The notes below the pieces were generated by a model. The model was not told the DNA's origin. It was given only the letters and a program-made list of their open reading frames with translations, and did not search any database. The translations under genes and the position numbers were made by a program. Below are positions 11,208 to 21,619 of a DNA stretch of 64,000 nt, piece by piece. Positions within the stretch are counted from its first letter, which is position 1. Every line of letters begins with the position of its first letter. Where the stretch lies: contig NW_023501081.1 of assembly GCF_014066305.1 (NCBI RefSeq), forward strand, positions 248,001-312,000. Direction: 5' to 3'. The stretch comes from Letharia columbiana. Taxonomy: Eukaryota > Ascomycota > Lecanoromycetes > Lecanorales > Parmeliaceae.

Positions 11208-12359
11208 CTATATATTGAAACCGTCATGACGAACAGGATCACAGAACCTCCATATGCCGGCATTCTCAGCAGCCCTGCGGACGCTCGAAATCTCCTGTCC
11301 TGTAACAGTCCGATTGATCTCGCTATACCGTGCAGACGTAATCGACGAAGGTCCACCACCAGGCTCACTTGTTGAAAGCTCTTCCGATGATTCAAGACTC
11401 GAAGGAGCTGGCGAGGACCTCGAGGACTTACCAACATGAGCATCAGGATGATACTGTTCCATGATATTGACGAAAATGTCTCTTGAAACGTTATCACCAA
11501 GCCATCGCATGATCTCTTGTCCTTCCTCTTCTTTCCCTGGCATGACAAGATGTCTCAATAGGAGTCCCTTTTTGGCAATTCCGTCGGTGGTAAAGCATAG
11601 ATCGCCGACTTGAGCGTGCATAGCTTTAATACTCTCCATCGCTGCACTTGCGTAATCTTCTGCCTTGAGCAACCGCTTCGACGAGGCTTTTGTCCAGACC
11701 TTGAAGTCCGGCAGGTATATATCTACCAAACCATCAAGCAATTCCAGTGACTCCGGCGAATCAAACGCAGATGTATTGTAGACTATCGGCAAGCGTAGCC
11801 CCAAGTCCTTCGCGCGCAGTATGGACAGCACAACTTGCGGAACCACATGCTCCGGCGTGATCAGGTTGATATTGTGCACCTTTCCCACATTTTGCAGTTT
11901 CATATACCATTCAGCCAGCTCTTCCGGTGTGGCGTCGAAGCCATTGCGTTGGTGCGCGATGTCGTGGTTCTGGCAGAAGACGCAGCGGAGGTTGCACCCG
12001 GAGAAGAAGACGGAGCCTGAGCCGTTGTGGCCTTGTATACATGGCTCTTCGCCGAAATGGGGAGCTATGACATTGACTTTGGCGGTCTCGGCGCCGATGA
12101 GGCAGACGCCTGTTTTTTCCCAGCGATTTATTCCGCAGCGTCTCGGGCAGAGGTTGCAGTCCTTGAGGTGGGCATAGGCCCCCGACCTCTTCTTTGATGC
12201 TTCGACCGACGATAGAAGCTGATGTCGGGGGATGTAGTCATCGAGGAGGAAAGGAGGTGCGAGGTGGAGACGTCTCCGCAATGGCGGTGTGCACCTGAAC
12301 AACGGTCTGGATGTCGGCCAGGCTTTGTTCGCCAACCAAGGCATCGAAGTAGAAAACAC
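11208..12359 (-). CDS. radical SAM protein, PflX / pyruvate-formate-lyase-activating-like (COG1313 type)
   Basis: Intronless 383-codon frame. The radical SAM cluster motif CNLRCVFC (CX3CX2C; C122, C126, C129) follows GSGSVFFSG and would bind a 4Fe-4S cluster and S-adenosylmethionine. A second Cys set, CNLCPRRCG with C68, C71, C75 and then C86, lies upstream, as in PflX-like proteins. Later phrases ITPEHVVPQ, YNTSAFDS and DIYLPDFKVW are typical of this family. The first ~35 residues are rich in Arg and lack acidic residues, so mitochondrial import is possible. A Ser/Glu-rich loop (about residues 311-340) interrupts the end of the domain. The real substrate of this family in fungi is not known to me, and no glycyl radical enzyme partner is visible in this window. 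Start at 12359 is the first ATG. Confidence 0.82.
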   Translation of the reverse strand: MFSTSMPWLANKAWPTSRPLFRCTPPLRRRLHLAPPFLLDDYIPRHQLLSSVEASKKRSGAYAHLKDCNLCPRRCGINRWEKTGVCLIGAETAKVNVIAPHFGEEPCIQGHNGSGSVFFSGCNLRCVFCQNHDIAHQRNGFDATPEELAEWYMKLQNVGKVHNINLITPEHVVPQVVLSILRAKDLGLRLPIVYNTSAFDSPESLELLDGLVDIYLPDFKVWTKASSKRLLKAEDYASAAMESIKAMHAQVGDLCFTTDGIAKKGLLLRHLVMPGKEEEGQEIMRWLGDNVSRDIFVNIMEQYHPDAHVGKSSRSSPAPSSLESSEELSTSEPGGGPSSITSARYSEINRTVTGQEISSVRRAAENAGIWRFCDPVRHDGFNI

Positions 12360-14464
12360 ACATCATCTACCGTACCTATCTGCCTTTCCCTAGGAAGAAA
12401 TAGCTCGAGGCCAATGCTGTGTGACAGAAAGTGACATCTCGCGTAAACAACAACTTCGAGCTCTCAGCCCTACAGTATGACGCAGGTGGCAGAGAAAAAC
12501 CTGTATGAATTTTAGTGCGCTTATTAAGTCAATTCTCCCTTTACTTTTCCCAAGTGCCGCTGGTCTGTCCCCGCTTACAGCTGCTATTACTACGATCATT
12601 GAGGAAGTATGTTTGGAATAATGAGCCATCCAAGCCCAGAGCTTTCGCGGTCCACTCGATGCAAGGACTTCAATTCTAGTTGATCATTCAGCACGACTGT
12701 CTTGCCACGTTCTGAGCTGAGGGAAGCGAGCTCTCACCATCATTATTATTATTATATGTTGAATTTCCCTTTTTTTCCTATTTTCTTTTACGGTGATTGC
12801 TCCTTCGCTCATTCCTATATAAGTACGGGGGGTGCAAAGGCAGTTGTTGGTTGCATATGTATGCGACTCCTGAGGTGCAACCCAACCCCCTCACTCTGCA
12901 GGCGTTGGCACTGACTTGGCAATCCTTCGCTGAAGCGCACCGCTCTTCTGCTGTCATGCAACATAATCATACTCTATGCAAGGCGAAATCGATAGGGTCC
13001 TATCTGCGGTACGAGCAAGTGCGACAAGCGTAGCTAGCGCGCAACATTGTGATTGATGTTATCAATTCATAGTTCCTAGCGAAGATGGACTGGAATTGAA
13101 ACCCTACGGTACTTTACCGGTACTTCATTTGCGGCAGGTCAAAGCGGCAAAGGGAAAATCAGAAGCCTCAAGCCTTTCCCGTCCGCCTCGCGGGCCGGGT
13201 TGCTTTGGAGCGTGGCATGAATTTGACGAGTGATGACGCTGAGTCGGTGACGTTGCAGCTTTTTGACTTTTGGAGCAAGTGAAGGAGTGATGAAGAAAAA
13301 AGAATCGCTTTGCTACGTTGAGGTGCATGATAGTTGAAAGATGAAAAGAAAAGTGAAGCATTCAATAACAACATGGCGAAGTACCTAGCAGCTACTCATA
13401 ATCTTCCATCCTTGGTGAAGTGGCATTATTGCTTGTTACTTGTATGCACGTATTAGCAATCACCTAAAATTGGCTACGGCAAGAGAATTGGCAGTTTAGC
13501 ACCGGTAGTTGCTCCGCACAGCGCTCCCACCCAATTCCCGAACATTGTCTTTGCAACCAAGTCATCTCGTTTCGAGTATTTCTTCATTGAAATCATCATA
13601 ATCATGCATACATACATACATACATACATACATACATACATACATACATTTCTATGTAGACAACAATGAATGGGATGTAGTATCCTGTCCCATCTCTGCT
13701 CTGCTCTGCTCCGCTCCGCTCCACCCTTTTCCACGTATTGGATGACATAGCATGCATGTGAATGTCTCTGTAGAGTAGGGAAGAAGGTTTTCCTTAGCTG
13801 GTTCCGACTTCGGTATGATGATGGCAAGGGTAGAGGCAAGACACGTGGAAGATCAGCCGGCTAAGCTGTCACTAAGGTATATTCTACTCTAGGTAGGCAT
13901 TATAGGCATTATAAAAAAGGGATCAAATATTTACTTTATTACTTTATTGTGATCGGCAGAAGGGCCAGCGAACAAACGAGGAACAATGTAGGGAAAAAAG
14001 ATGCCACTTAACTACTTCGGGAACGCCTCTGTCGATCCCATCGATCCTGCCCGTCCACTGTCCACTCTCCTCTGTCCACCCACCTCCGCTTCCACAGTCT
14101 TGTCTGCAACACCCAGTCCCTAAAGTACTTTCTGCTCGGCCTCTCCTCACCTATCTCCCTATCCTCATCATCCCTCTCTTCGCATACAACTGAATCCTTC
14201 ATTCCATTCAATTGGCACAGAAGAACGCTGCAAACAAATACATTCCTTCCTCTCTAAACCCGTCCGCCTAAGACATCCACCTGCATCCTCTCGCTTCCCC
14301 CGCTTACCGACACTTGCCTTCCCTCCGAGAGAAACGATTTCCCACGACAGCAACGGTGATGATGAGAAACGAATTTGCAATCATGAAATAACGATATGTG
14401 ACGAATGGCATGACAACATTTCCTCTCCTCTAGCGCAATCCTTTTGTACTCCAATCGTACCCGG
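12360..14464. other. long intergenic region with simple repeats
   Basis: A 2.1-kb gene-free region upstream of both the radical SAM gene (-) and the coiled-coil hypothetical (+), so it probably carries both promoters. It contains (ATT)n near 12737, an (ACAT)n microsatellite at 13607-13649 and an imperfect CTGCT/CCGCT pentamer run near 13696-13725. C-rich pyrimidine tracts at 14040-14300 look like a long fungal 5' leader. The open frames here are short and without recognisable motifs. Confidence 0.5.
13607..13649. repeat. (CATA)n tetranucleotide microsatellite
   Basis: About ten or eleven perfect tandem copies of a CATA/ACAT tetranucleotide, followed 45-75 bp later by an imperfect CTGCT/CCGCT pentamer run. 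Likely length-variable between strains. Confidence 0.95.
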
Positions 14465-15496
14465 ATGGCTTCAACAATGGACGCGCTACAGAGCTTCGTC
14501 CTTCTCAACGACAATGTGCCCTCATGGCTCACAAAGCTTGATGACCTCACTGTCAGTGTTGCAGCGCACAATGCTCGCTTCTTAGAAATGGCCCGTTACG
14601 GCAGCAGACTGCTGAAGAAAAAGAACCTTTCCACCGAATCCCTCCGCGAAGGTCCAGTCCATTGCTACACCATTGAAGGAGAGACTGCCGCCAAAGCTAC
14701 AGACATCTACGTGCCGCCAAATCCTTCACACCAATGCCTCTCCCATGCATCTCGTGCCAGAAATGTCCCCAACAATAGCGTCCTCGTGCGAAAGCGGAAA
14801 GGTTCCAACGCATCAGTTCTTTCAGGCCAACCCCGATACCGCACGAAAAGCATGGTGGTCGTTTATTATGACTCGGCCGTTCAAGAATCCTTCGAATTCC
14901 TCTTCCGCAGCATTGCCGGCGCGCGCAACAACCTTCGCAAAGGCAAGACGTCTGCCAGCTTTAAAGCGCGCATGGCGTCACTAGTCACGGAGGAGAGTGC
15001 ATACCCTGCCGTTGGAGAATTTTACAGGCCAAATCCCAAGATGATGAAAGCCGGCCTCGGACGTAGGACCCTTGGCCCAGACTTCGGTGCCGACGACAAG
15101 CTGTCAACCTTTGACGAAGCAGACAAATATCTCGAGATCACTCAAAGTTTGTGTGAAGTGGCTGCACATCAGTTCCTACGGGACGGAGATTGTCGACTCG
15201 AGATTGAGGGCATGAGGAAGAAGTTTGAGAACTGTCGAGCAATAGCGGAAAAAGAAGTGGAGAGGTTGAAAGAGGAGGAAGCACGAGAACAAGAAGAGAA
15301 GGAGGTTGTAGCCGAGCTAATCCAGGAAGAGCAGCTGCCAGTGGTGAAATATGTCGAGGCCAAAGTGAACCCTCCACCACCGCTGAAGGGGATCACCTTC
15401 ACAGGGACAGGTGTGATTGAAATCGACGATGGATCCGATGCGGAGTCTATGCACATCGATTTATCCGCTTTCAGGACGCGGACAAGAAGGCTATAA
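14465..15496 (+). CDS. hypothetical protein with C-terminal coiled coil
   Basis: Single open frame; the first ATG in frame is at 14465 (MASTMDALQSF), giving about 343 aa. I do not recognise a named family, though the length and even amino-acid content suggest a real conserved protein. Residues ~1-60 are helical. A basic segment (RKRKGSNASVLSGQPRYRTKS) follows, then RARNV/FEFLFRSIAGARN. The region from about residue 230 to 290 is a Glu/Lys-rich coiled coil (KKFENCRAIAEKEVERLKEEE). The C-terminus is acidic and then basic, with a short hydrophobic/acidic phrase, GVIEIDDGSDAES, that looks like a SUMO-interacting motif. No signal peptide or membrane segment. A cytoplasmic or nuclear structural role is only a guess. 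Confidence 0.72.
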   Translation: MASTMDALQSFVLLNDNVPSWLTKLDDLTVSVAAHNARFLEMARYGSRLLKKKNLSTESLREGPVHCYTIEGETAAKATDIYVPPNPSHQCLSHASRARNVPNNSVLVRKRKGSNASVLSGQPRYRTKSMVVVYYDSAVQESFEFLFRSIAGARNNLRKGKTSASFKARMASLVTEESAYPAVGEFYRPNPKMMKAGLGRRTLGPDFGADDKLSTFDEADKYLEITQSLCEVAAHQFLRDGDCRLEIEGMRKKFENCRAIAEKEVERLKEEEAREQEEKEVVAELIQEEQLPVVKYVEAKVNPPPPLKGITFTGTGVIEIDDGSDAESMHIDLSAFRTRTRRL

Positions 15497-16391
15497 TATC
15501 TCCAGCTTTACAGCTTCTGCGACTTGATGTTGCGTTCCAACTTTTGTGGCTCGGTATCTGGAATATCTGGACACTTTTGATTTGCTTCGTATTCTTTGAG
15601 CGATGACGACCATGGTATCTTCCGGCGAGCGTATCTGCAGCGGTCAATATGTATGGCTTGCCATTTAGCGTTGGCGTTTGCGCTGCTCCTCATGGGCAAC
15701 CGTTTATTAATGACACAAGCACAGTCTCCATTATAGGCAGTACAGCATTGTGAACTTGAGCCTCGGTCCACCCGTGACGTGAAGTCTTTGTTGATGAATG
15801 AGCCTGCCACCATTTTTTTCGTGACGGACCTCTAGATAGAGACTTTGTCCGGATCAACTGCCGCTTTCCAAAGTATCCAGGTCTTGCTAGCTCTAGCTCT
15901 ACGATTCAGCACTACGTGAGATTTCGGTAGGTACGTGTCCCGTGGATGTGCATGTTTGATGTGAGGTCCTGAATCGCTAGCGAATCTTGGCAAAGGTGAC
16001 TTCACTCTCGAGACGGCAAGATGGTCCCACGACCTCACAGTCTCTCCCTCCCTCTCATCCAATTTACATTTCTCCATCCCATCTCCGACCGAATGTTAAT
16101 ATGACACTCTCATGGTCCTCCATAATGTTCGTTATGCTCCTAGACATTCAATGGCTTTGACTTCAAGGTGACAAAGATCTCGGTCTGAGTGAAGATTACT
16201 TTGGCGTTTGAGGGGTTTACAACCTCAGAACGACGCAAAGGTTGGTGCAGGACGTCGTTCCCATGTTTAGAGGCATTGATCAACACCTCCCTGGCGCGGA
16301 GTGTCGATAGGTTCTAAGAGGTATTTGCAGACAGAAGAGTGTTCGCTCCAGCAGGTTGCAAAGCTTGAAGAAAACAGTAGCGGCCATCACG
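15497..16391. other. intergenic, no gene seen
   Basis: About 890 bp between two plus-strand genes. Open frames of 80-100 codons on the minus strand (15508-15813, 15832-16077) have no recognisable motif. The end of the stretch must hold the promoter of the next gene. Confidence 0.5.
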
Positions 16392-19300
16392 ATGAGGCGT
16401 CCAAGAAATGTCAGTGGCCATGTAGTGAACTCCCGTACACCGTGCTGGAGATGTTATCAACTGCTGACTACTGGTGCTTTACAGAACAGACGCGTTGTCC
16501 TTTCAGAGTCGGAGTCTGAGTCTCATCTCGATAATGACTCCGATAAGTCCATTGATAACGCCAATGCCACTAAGCGAAGCTCAAGTTATTTATGCTTAAA
16601 CACCAAGTCCAGCATTGATGACGCCTCTAAGAATTCCCTTGAAGATGATCCAGATGATGCCACCAAGAACTTCAATAGCGACGACGTCAAGAAGGGACGT
16701 CTAAGAAATGTCAGTGGCTATATGATGAAGTCTCGTTAATTATGCATGATATATTTACTGGCCGCTGACTACTTGTGCTTTATAGAATAGACGCGTTGTT
16801 TTTTTAGAGTCTGAACCTGATCTCGATGATGACTCTGATAAATTTACTGATAACGCCCATGTCACTAAGCGGAGCCCAAGTTATTTACGCTCAAATACTA
16901 AGCCTAACATTGATCATACCTCCAAGAAGTCCATTGATGACGACGCTTGGGATGCCTCTAAGAACTCCAGTGACGGCGACCTTGGTGATGCCTCTGGCAA
17001 GTCTGATGATGCCACACCCAGCGCCACCTCCATCAAGAGAGACCCAAGCCATCGCAATACAACCATTTGGACAGACAATGATACATCAAGTCCGATAGGA
17101 GGGCCGAAGACGGTCAAACGAAAGGCAGACACGGTGGGCATTGACCCTTACAATATAATATCTTCTTCGCCTCGAGCGTCCAACGAGTCGGATGCGTCAC
17201 AATATGACGATGAGCGCCCGGGAAAACGCCATCGACTCACGCGTGGACATGGACGAAGTACCGTGAGCTACGATATGAAGCACCATCCAATGGATGATGT
17301 CCTCCGACCCAAATATTCAGCAGAGAGGCGAGCGAAAGCGAGACAAGTTCCCGAAGAGTCCAGTGACAGTGGCTCTGAGATCGACGAAGCACCAAGCCGG
17401 AATACTACCTCTTTGGATCCTCATCGCCGCCGGTCCTCTCGCAATACTCATCGAGGTGAGAAACCAATGTACAGCGCAAAATGGCATCCCTTAGATCAGA
17501 TGCTGAAAGGCAATGCTTCCCCAATGAGTGTCCCAAACCCCGATGGCCGTAGCGGAAAGAGTCCCCAAAAGTCCAACGACTCCTCTTCTACGCTTAAGGA
17601 CGGAGAAGACCCTATGATCGTAAGTTCTGATCTTCATCCCTATCGACTTGCCGGCAGAGCTTCCGAATTAGGGGGTGGGACCGCACCAATCAGTTCAGAT
17701 CGACGTCGATCCGCACGAGTATTGTCTTCCAAAGATACACCGCCGAACTACGACATGAAGTATGGTGGCCTGACCCAATTCGTAAAAAGTCCGCATTAAG
17801 GCTAATTAGCCCTTCCAGATATCATGTAATGGATTCTACCCTTCGTCCAAACGCTGCTGCAAAGCGATTGAAGTCCAAATTACATTCAGCCACTCCAAGC
17901 GATTCCCTCCGCGAGTCAGCATCCTCTGCAAAGGCTCACACGGAACAGCCTGCAAAAGCTTCACCAAAGTCCTTCGCAAGGCGTTCGGTGAGCTCCGAGT
18001 CCGAGCTGGACGGCCCCAACGTCTCGCCTGCCTCGTCTGAACTGCAGAATCCATATCTGAATCGAACCTCACTAGAGTGGGCTGAAGTTCAAGATATGGA
18101 TCGATGCGTTTATCTGCTTCAGAGAGGTGCGCCTCTTTGTGGTAACACTTTACCCCAGGACTGGACCCATGATGTCGTCAAGAAAGTGCTTTCTGATGAG
18201 GGCGTAATCACTTTTGATGAGCTCAGCAGCCAGGGAGCTACCGAACTATTGAAAAGTCGCTATGAGAGCGTTCGACTTGGTCTTCAAAATTTCTTTGGCA
18301 GCGGGCCCGAGCCGGTCAACAAGAAAGATTGGACGTTATCAAAAGCCGAGGGGTTCGATGTTTACGATTTGAAGCGGGGCTTAAAATACTGGAAACATCT
18401 AAAGGACAGTGTTGTCGGTGGCACCAAGACCAGCAGCAGTTCCAACAGCCTGGGGTTTGCAGCCAAAAAGGCAAAATCTATGCCAGGAAATGATGACCAG
18501 GAAGCGACAGACAGTGTTTTGGAAGAACGAGATAGAAACGAAGCAATAATGGCTACAAGGATGCAACATGTCAAGAATGAAGGAACAAATCCCAACAAGT
18601 CCTGTTTGAAACGGCCACCAATTTCGGAAGTCGACACCGAGCGAACTATGATCGTCGACCTCGAGGATGATGGCGAGCTAGGTGTGATTATCGAGACTGA
18701 GGACACTCTGGTAAAGAGCATGCGAGGTGGAAACATCCCTTCGTCGATCATGAGCGATGCAGCACTCGAGGAGCTGTTATTTCCCATCGAGCAGCACCTG
18801 ATGGAGGAATGTAACCAGGAAATCACGGCTGATCCAGTCTCGAGCGATTCGAGAAGTTCTGAACCTGCTGGACTAGTCCTCGACCATCCGGACAAGACTC
18901 TCGGTGAACTCAACTCCGTTGCTTCCGAAGCTGAGGCAGCGGATCTGAATACCTCATTTAATCGTGGACTGACCGGACCTGTCCCACTCGGCAAGGACGA
19001 AAGGACGTCGAGTGTTAATGTCGGCCCTCGCGATGGATCTGGTAAATCACAGACTGCTAAGGCGGAGGTCAAGACGAAAAAGCGCAAATCGAAGGTAGAC
19101 GTTGCGATCGCTGTACACGAAGATCTCCCCGGCAGGACTCCGCTAGTCAAGAAGATCGTCAGCATGAATCCTGCCTCTCCTGGCACAGACATACCAAAGG
19201 AGAACCTCGAAGACGATGGCTCGGTGGAACATTCAAGCCAGGTCGAGATACGAACGCCTCGGATTCGCCGACACCACGAAGCTATCGGCACGCCTAGCAT

Positions 19301-19412
19301 TAGAAGAGTCGGTCGTCTCGGAAGTGCAACAACCACGACACCAGCTTTTCGCTCTCTCTTTGGTGGACCCCATGGCTCTTCATCTCCAGGCAGCTCGCCG
19401 ACGACGCGATAA
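16392..19412 (+). CDS. large disordered protein with repeated HPMDxxLRP-type motif
   Basis: Four exons: 16392-16409, 16485-16709, 16786-17759, 17819-19412; predicted 936 aa. The last intron (GTATGG..CCAG, 59 bp, phase 2) joins two frames and at the same time completes a third copy of an internal motif: YDMKHHPMDDVLRP (about residue 243), YSAKWHPLDQMLKG (about 308) and, across the splice, YDMKYHVMDSTLRP (about 403). Such motifs recur in uncharacterised Pezizomycotina proteins. Introns 1 and 2 are near-copies of one another (see the repeat). Residues ~490-600 (SLEWAEVQDMDRCVYLLQRG to GLKYWKHLKD) are the only clearly folded-looking part. The rest is Ser/Asp/Lys/Arg-rich with several nuclear-localisation-like patches (KKRKSK, KRKAD, KRHR). 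Probably nuclear; function unknown. The very short first exon (6 codons) is the least certain part. Confidence 0.68.
16398..16945 (+). repeat. tandem duplication of an intron plus half an exon
   Basis: Two direct copies of about 245 bp (16398-16640 and 16698-16945), each running from the exon end (AAGAAAT) through an intron starting GTCAGTGGC and ending GTGCTTTAYAG into the coding phrase NRRVV followed by an acidic Ser/Asp-rich stretch. Many differences between copies are C/T and G/A transitions. Confidence 0.85.
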
Positions 19413-20300
19413 ATAAAATGACCCACTTTGAGCTGTTGTTCACTGAGTGTCTGGTCAAAATGCACGCAGTGTGCTTTAGTTTTCAATTTTACGATTCCAC
19501 ATGTTTCTGCTTGCAGTGTCGATCACGCTCTGGAGGAAACAGGATTGGGGTGTGGAAGGAGTGCAAATGGCGAAGCACAGGAGGGAGCCAAAAGCGGAAT
19601 TATGAGGCTACGTTTGCTCTGGAGAAGCTTTGCTTGCTTGGCACGAAACTGCTGGCTTTCCTTCCTGGTACTTGCTTCAGCCAAGACTTGACATGAGAGC
19701 ATCTCGCATTCCGAAGCCGGCGATAGATCCAGACATCATGTCCAGCCGCCATAGCTACGTCAGCTTTTAGAAACATAGAAGCATCACCATCAAAAGATTC
19801 TAAGAGACTGATTGCTTGTGAGTAAAGTGCTGCACGTGCAACAACAGGACAACGGCCAGCAAAAGCCATCGCGTTCCCCTAGGACTGCAAAGAGATCAAC
19901 ATTGAAGGCAAGACTTCTGGTACGCCTGTCTGGGTATCAAACAACGTTCTTTTAAACATTGGAGATATCAGCTTTCACCAAAAGATCTTGGTGTGCATGT
20001 CGATTCTCAACCATGCTGCTTACACGAACACACCGCGACTGATAGACCCACACAGTGAAACCACAGCCCAGTGGAAAGAAAGGAAAGGATATCACCGGCG
20101 GAATTGGTGCATGAGGAGCTGGACGCGGAGAAGGAGAAGTGGGAGAATATGCAGCGGGTTTTTGAGGCTTCTGGGTTGGAGCAATCCCTTGGGTCTGAGA
20201 ATGACCTTGATCAAGCTTCGGTTTAGAACGTTCCGACAGCAGGGGAGCAGGTCAAAGGATATCCGCAGAGATAAGCTGTATGCCGTTTATTCTACCTAGA
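19413..20300. other. intergenic, no gene seen
   Basis: About 890 bp between the 3' ends of two convergent genes (disordered protein on +, secreted protein on -). Overlapping frames up to 103 codons occur, in several frames at once and without recognisable motifs. Likely 3' UTRs. Confidence 0.5.
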
Positions 20301-21137
20301 TCAAGCATCCTCCACAGTGATCGGAGCATCCCAGATCGCTGCAGTTCCCACCAAATCCGCTTTCTCGTCCGCTATGTTGCAATAACAGCCAAAAGGAAGC
20401 GGGCCAGTATTCGGTGCACCATGGTACATGATATCGAAGAATCCTGTGCAGAGACAGTTCAACAACCAGATAGAAGGGCATAGGGAAAGCTCTCACCCTT
20501 TAGCGCATCGTTCATGATCCCGTAAGTAAGATGAGGTACCCCTTCCAGCGGAGGCAGAGGCGTACTCTTCGCTATGAAGTAGAAACCTTCCACACACCGA
20601 TAAGCCATGAGATTGTATTGAGCAGTCCAGAAGACGAACCGGGCCAATCTCGTCTATAAGGGTCGTCTTCGGGCAAAAGCCAGCCATCCCCTGATGCATT
20701 GATATGCGCTTGAACCTGGTCTTGCATGATGAGGAGATAGCCCCCAAGAGACTTCCTGTGGAGCGGCCTATCCTGGCGGAAGCTAATATGGAGCGTCGTC
20801 TGCGTCCCAGGCACGAGGTACTCAACGTCTTCGATCTCTCCTACGGTTGTGTTTCTGCAGTAGACATCAGCATGACGGATGGGACTAAGTTGATTTTGAT
20901 GGTGACTGCGTGCCTTGGCGGACTGAGGACAGAGACATGGGGAGGAGGAATGCTGTGTGCACCTGCCAGGGATAGTGCCTGAGCTGATGCTTCTCTCAGA
21001 GCAGTGGAATTGAGAGGAGAAGCGCCAATATTGACACTGCTCGCGACCAAAGTAGGATTGATTGTTTCAAGCAGAGGAGGGGCAGCTAATGCTGCCAACA
21101 TTTGGACTGGGAGGAGAAGAAGAGGTGTGGAAAACAT
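20301..21137 (-). CDS. small secreted Cys-containing hypothetical protein
   Basis: Four exons on the minus strand: 21137-21038, 20978-20716, 20653-20497, 20443-20301; predicted 220 aa. Every junction keeps the frame, and introns are 53-62 bp. Residues 1-18 (MFSTPLLLLPVQMLAALA) form a signal peptide. The mature part has a Cys-rich segment (GRCTQHSSSPCLCPQ), then VYCRNTTVGE with an N-glycosylation site, a beta-like stretch TTLHISFRQDRPLHRKSLGG, a hydrophobic ARFVFWTAQYNLMAYRCVEG, and a C-terminal segment with FGCYCNIAD. I do not know the family. The first two donors (GTGTCA, GTTCAA) are weak, so exon 1/2 and 2/3 borders are less sure than the last. The gene is the closest one to the left RIP-affected block, about 480 bp away, with its promoter facing it. 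Confidence 0.62.
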
Positions 21138-21619
21138 GACGATAGAATGTTTGTCATATTCCTAGGGTTAAGAAGAGGAAGAAGAAAGACGTTTGATTCG
21201 CATATTTTCCATGGGACTAGGTACTTATGCTCTCTCACCTTTAAGCGCATAGACGATAGTGTTCCAAGCTGGAAGCGACTCATGGAACACGGGAGCTTCT
21301 ACGGAAACCCACTGATCAGTACTGGCTTCTTTTGAAGAATAGACCCGACAGGTGGTTTGGATTTTGGTGCGAATCGCCGTTGCCATTCTCTCTTTTGCGA
21401 CGCCACCACGCCTTGGTCCTTACCATCCATACATGCGCAGGGCGAGAAAGCGACAAACATGCTGTCACAAGTGGATTGCAACATTACCCCTATATTCTTA
21501 ATCATTGGGAAACTAGAAAATTAGCATTCGGGCTAGCACCCCCCCACCAAAAATCGTACTGTAGATATGCCCATCATATTATCGTTCCCACAACCATCTA
21601 TATCGTTAAGTTGAGGCTG
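21138..21619. other. promoter/border region before AT-rich block
   Basis: Normal-composition DNA upstream of the secreted-protein gene (-). Base composition switches to the CpA/TpG-poor AT-rich state at about 21600-21650. No gene supported; two overlapping opposite frames (21332-21691 on +, 21299-21505 on -) have no motif. Confidence 0.5.

Noticed and set aside
17134..17799. A stand-alone 221-codon gene followed by a second gene at 17829
   Set aside because: The 17760-17818 intron joins them in frame and restores a third copy of the internal motif.
18362..19486. 374-codon minus-strand frame
   Set aside because: Fully antisense to the plus-strand exon, Ser/Arg/Pro-rich by complementarity, and no family features.
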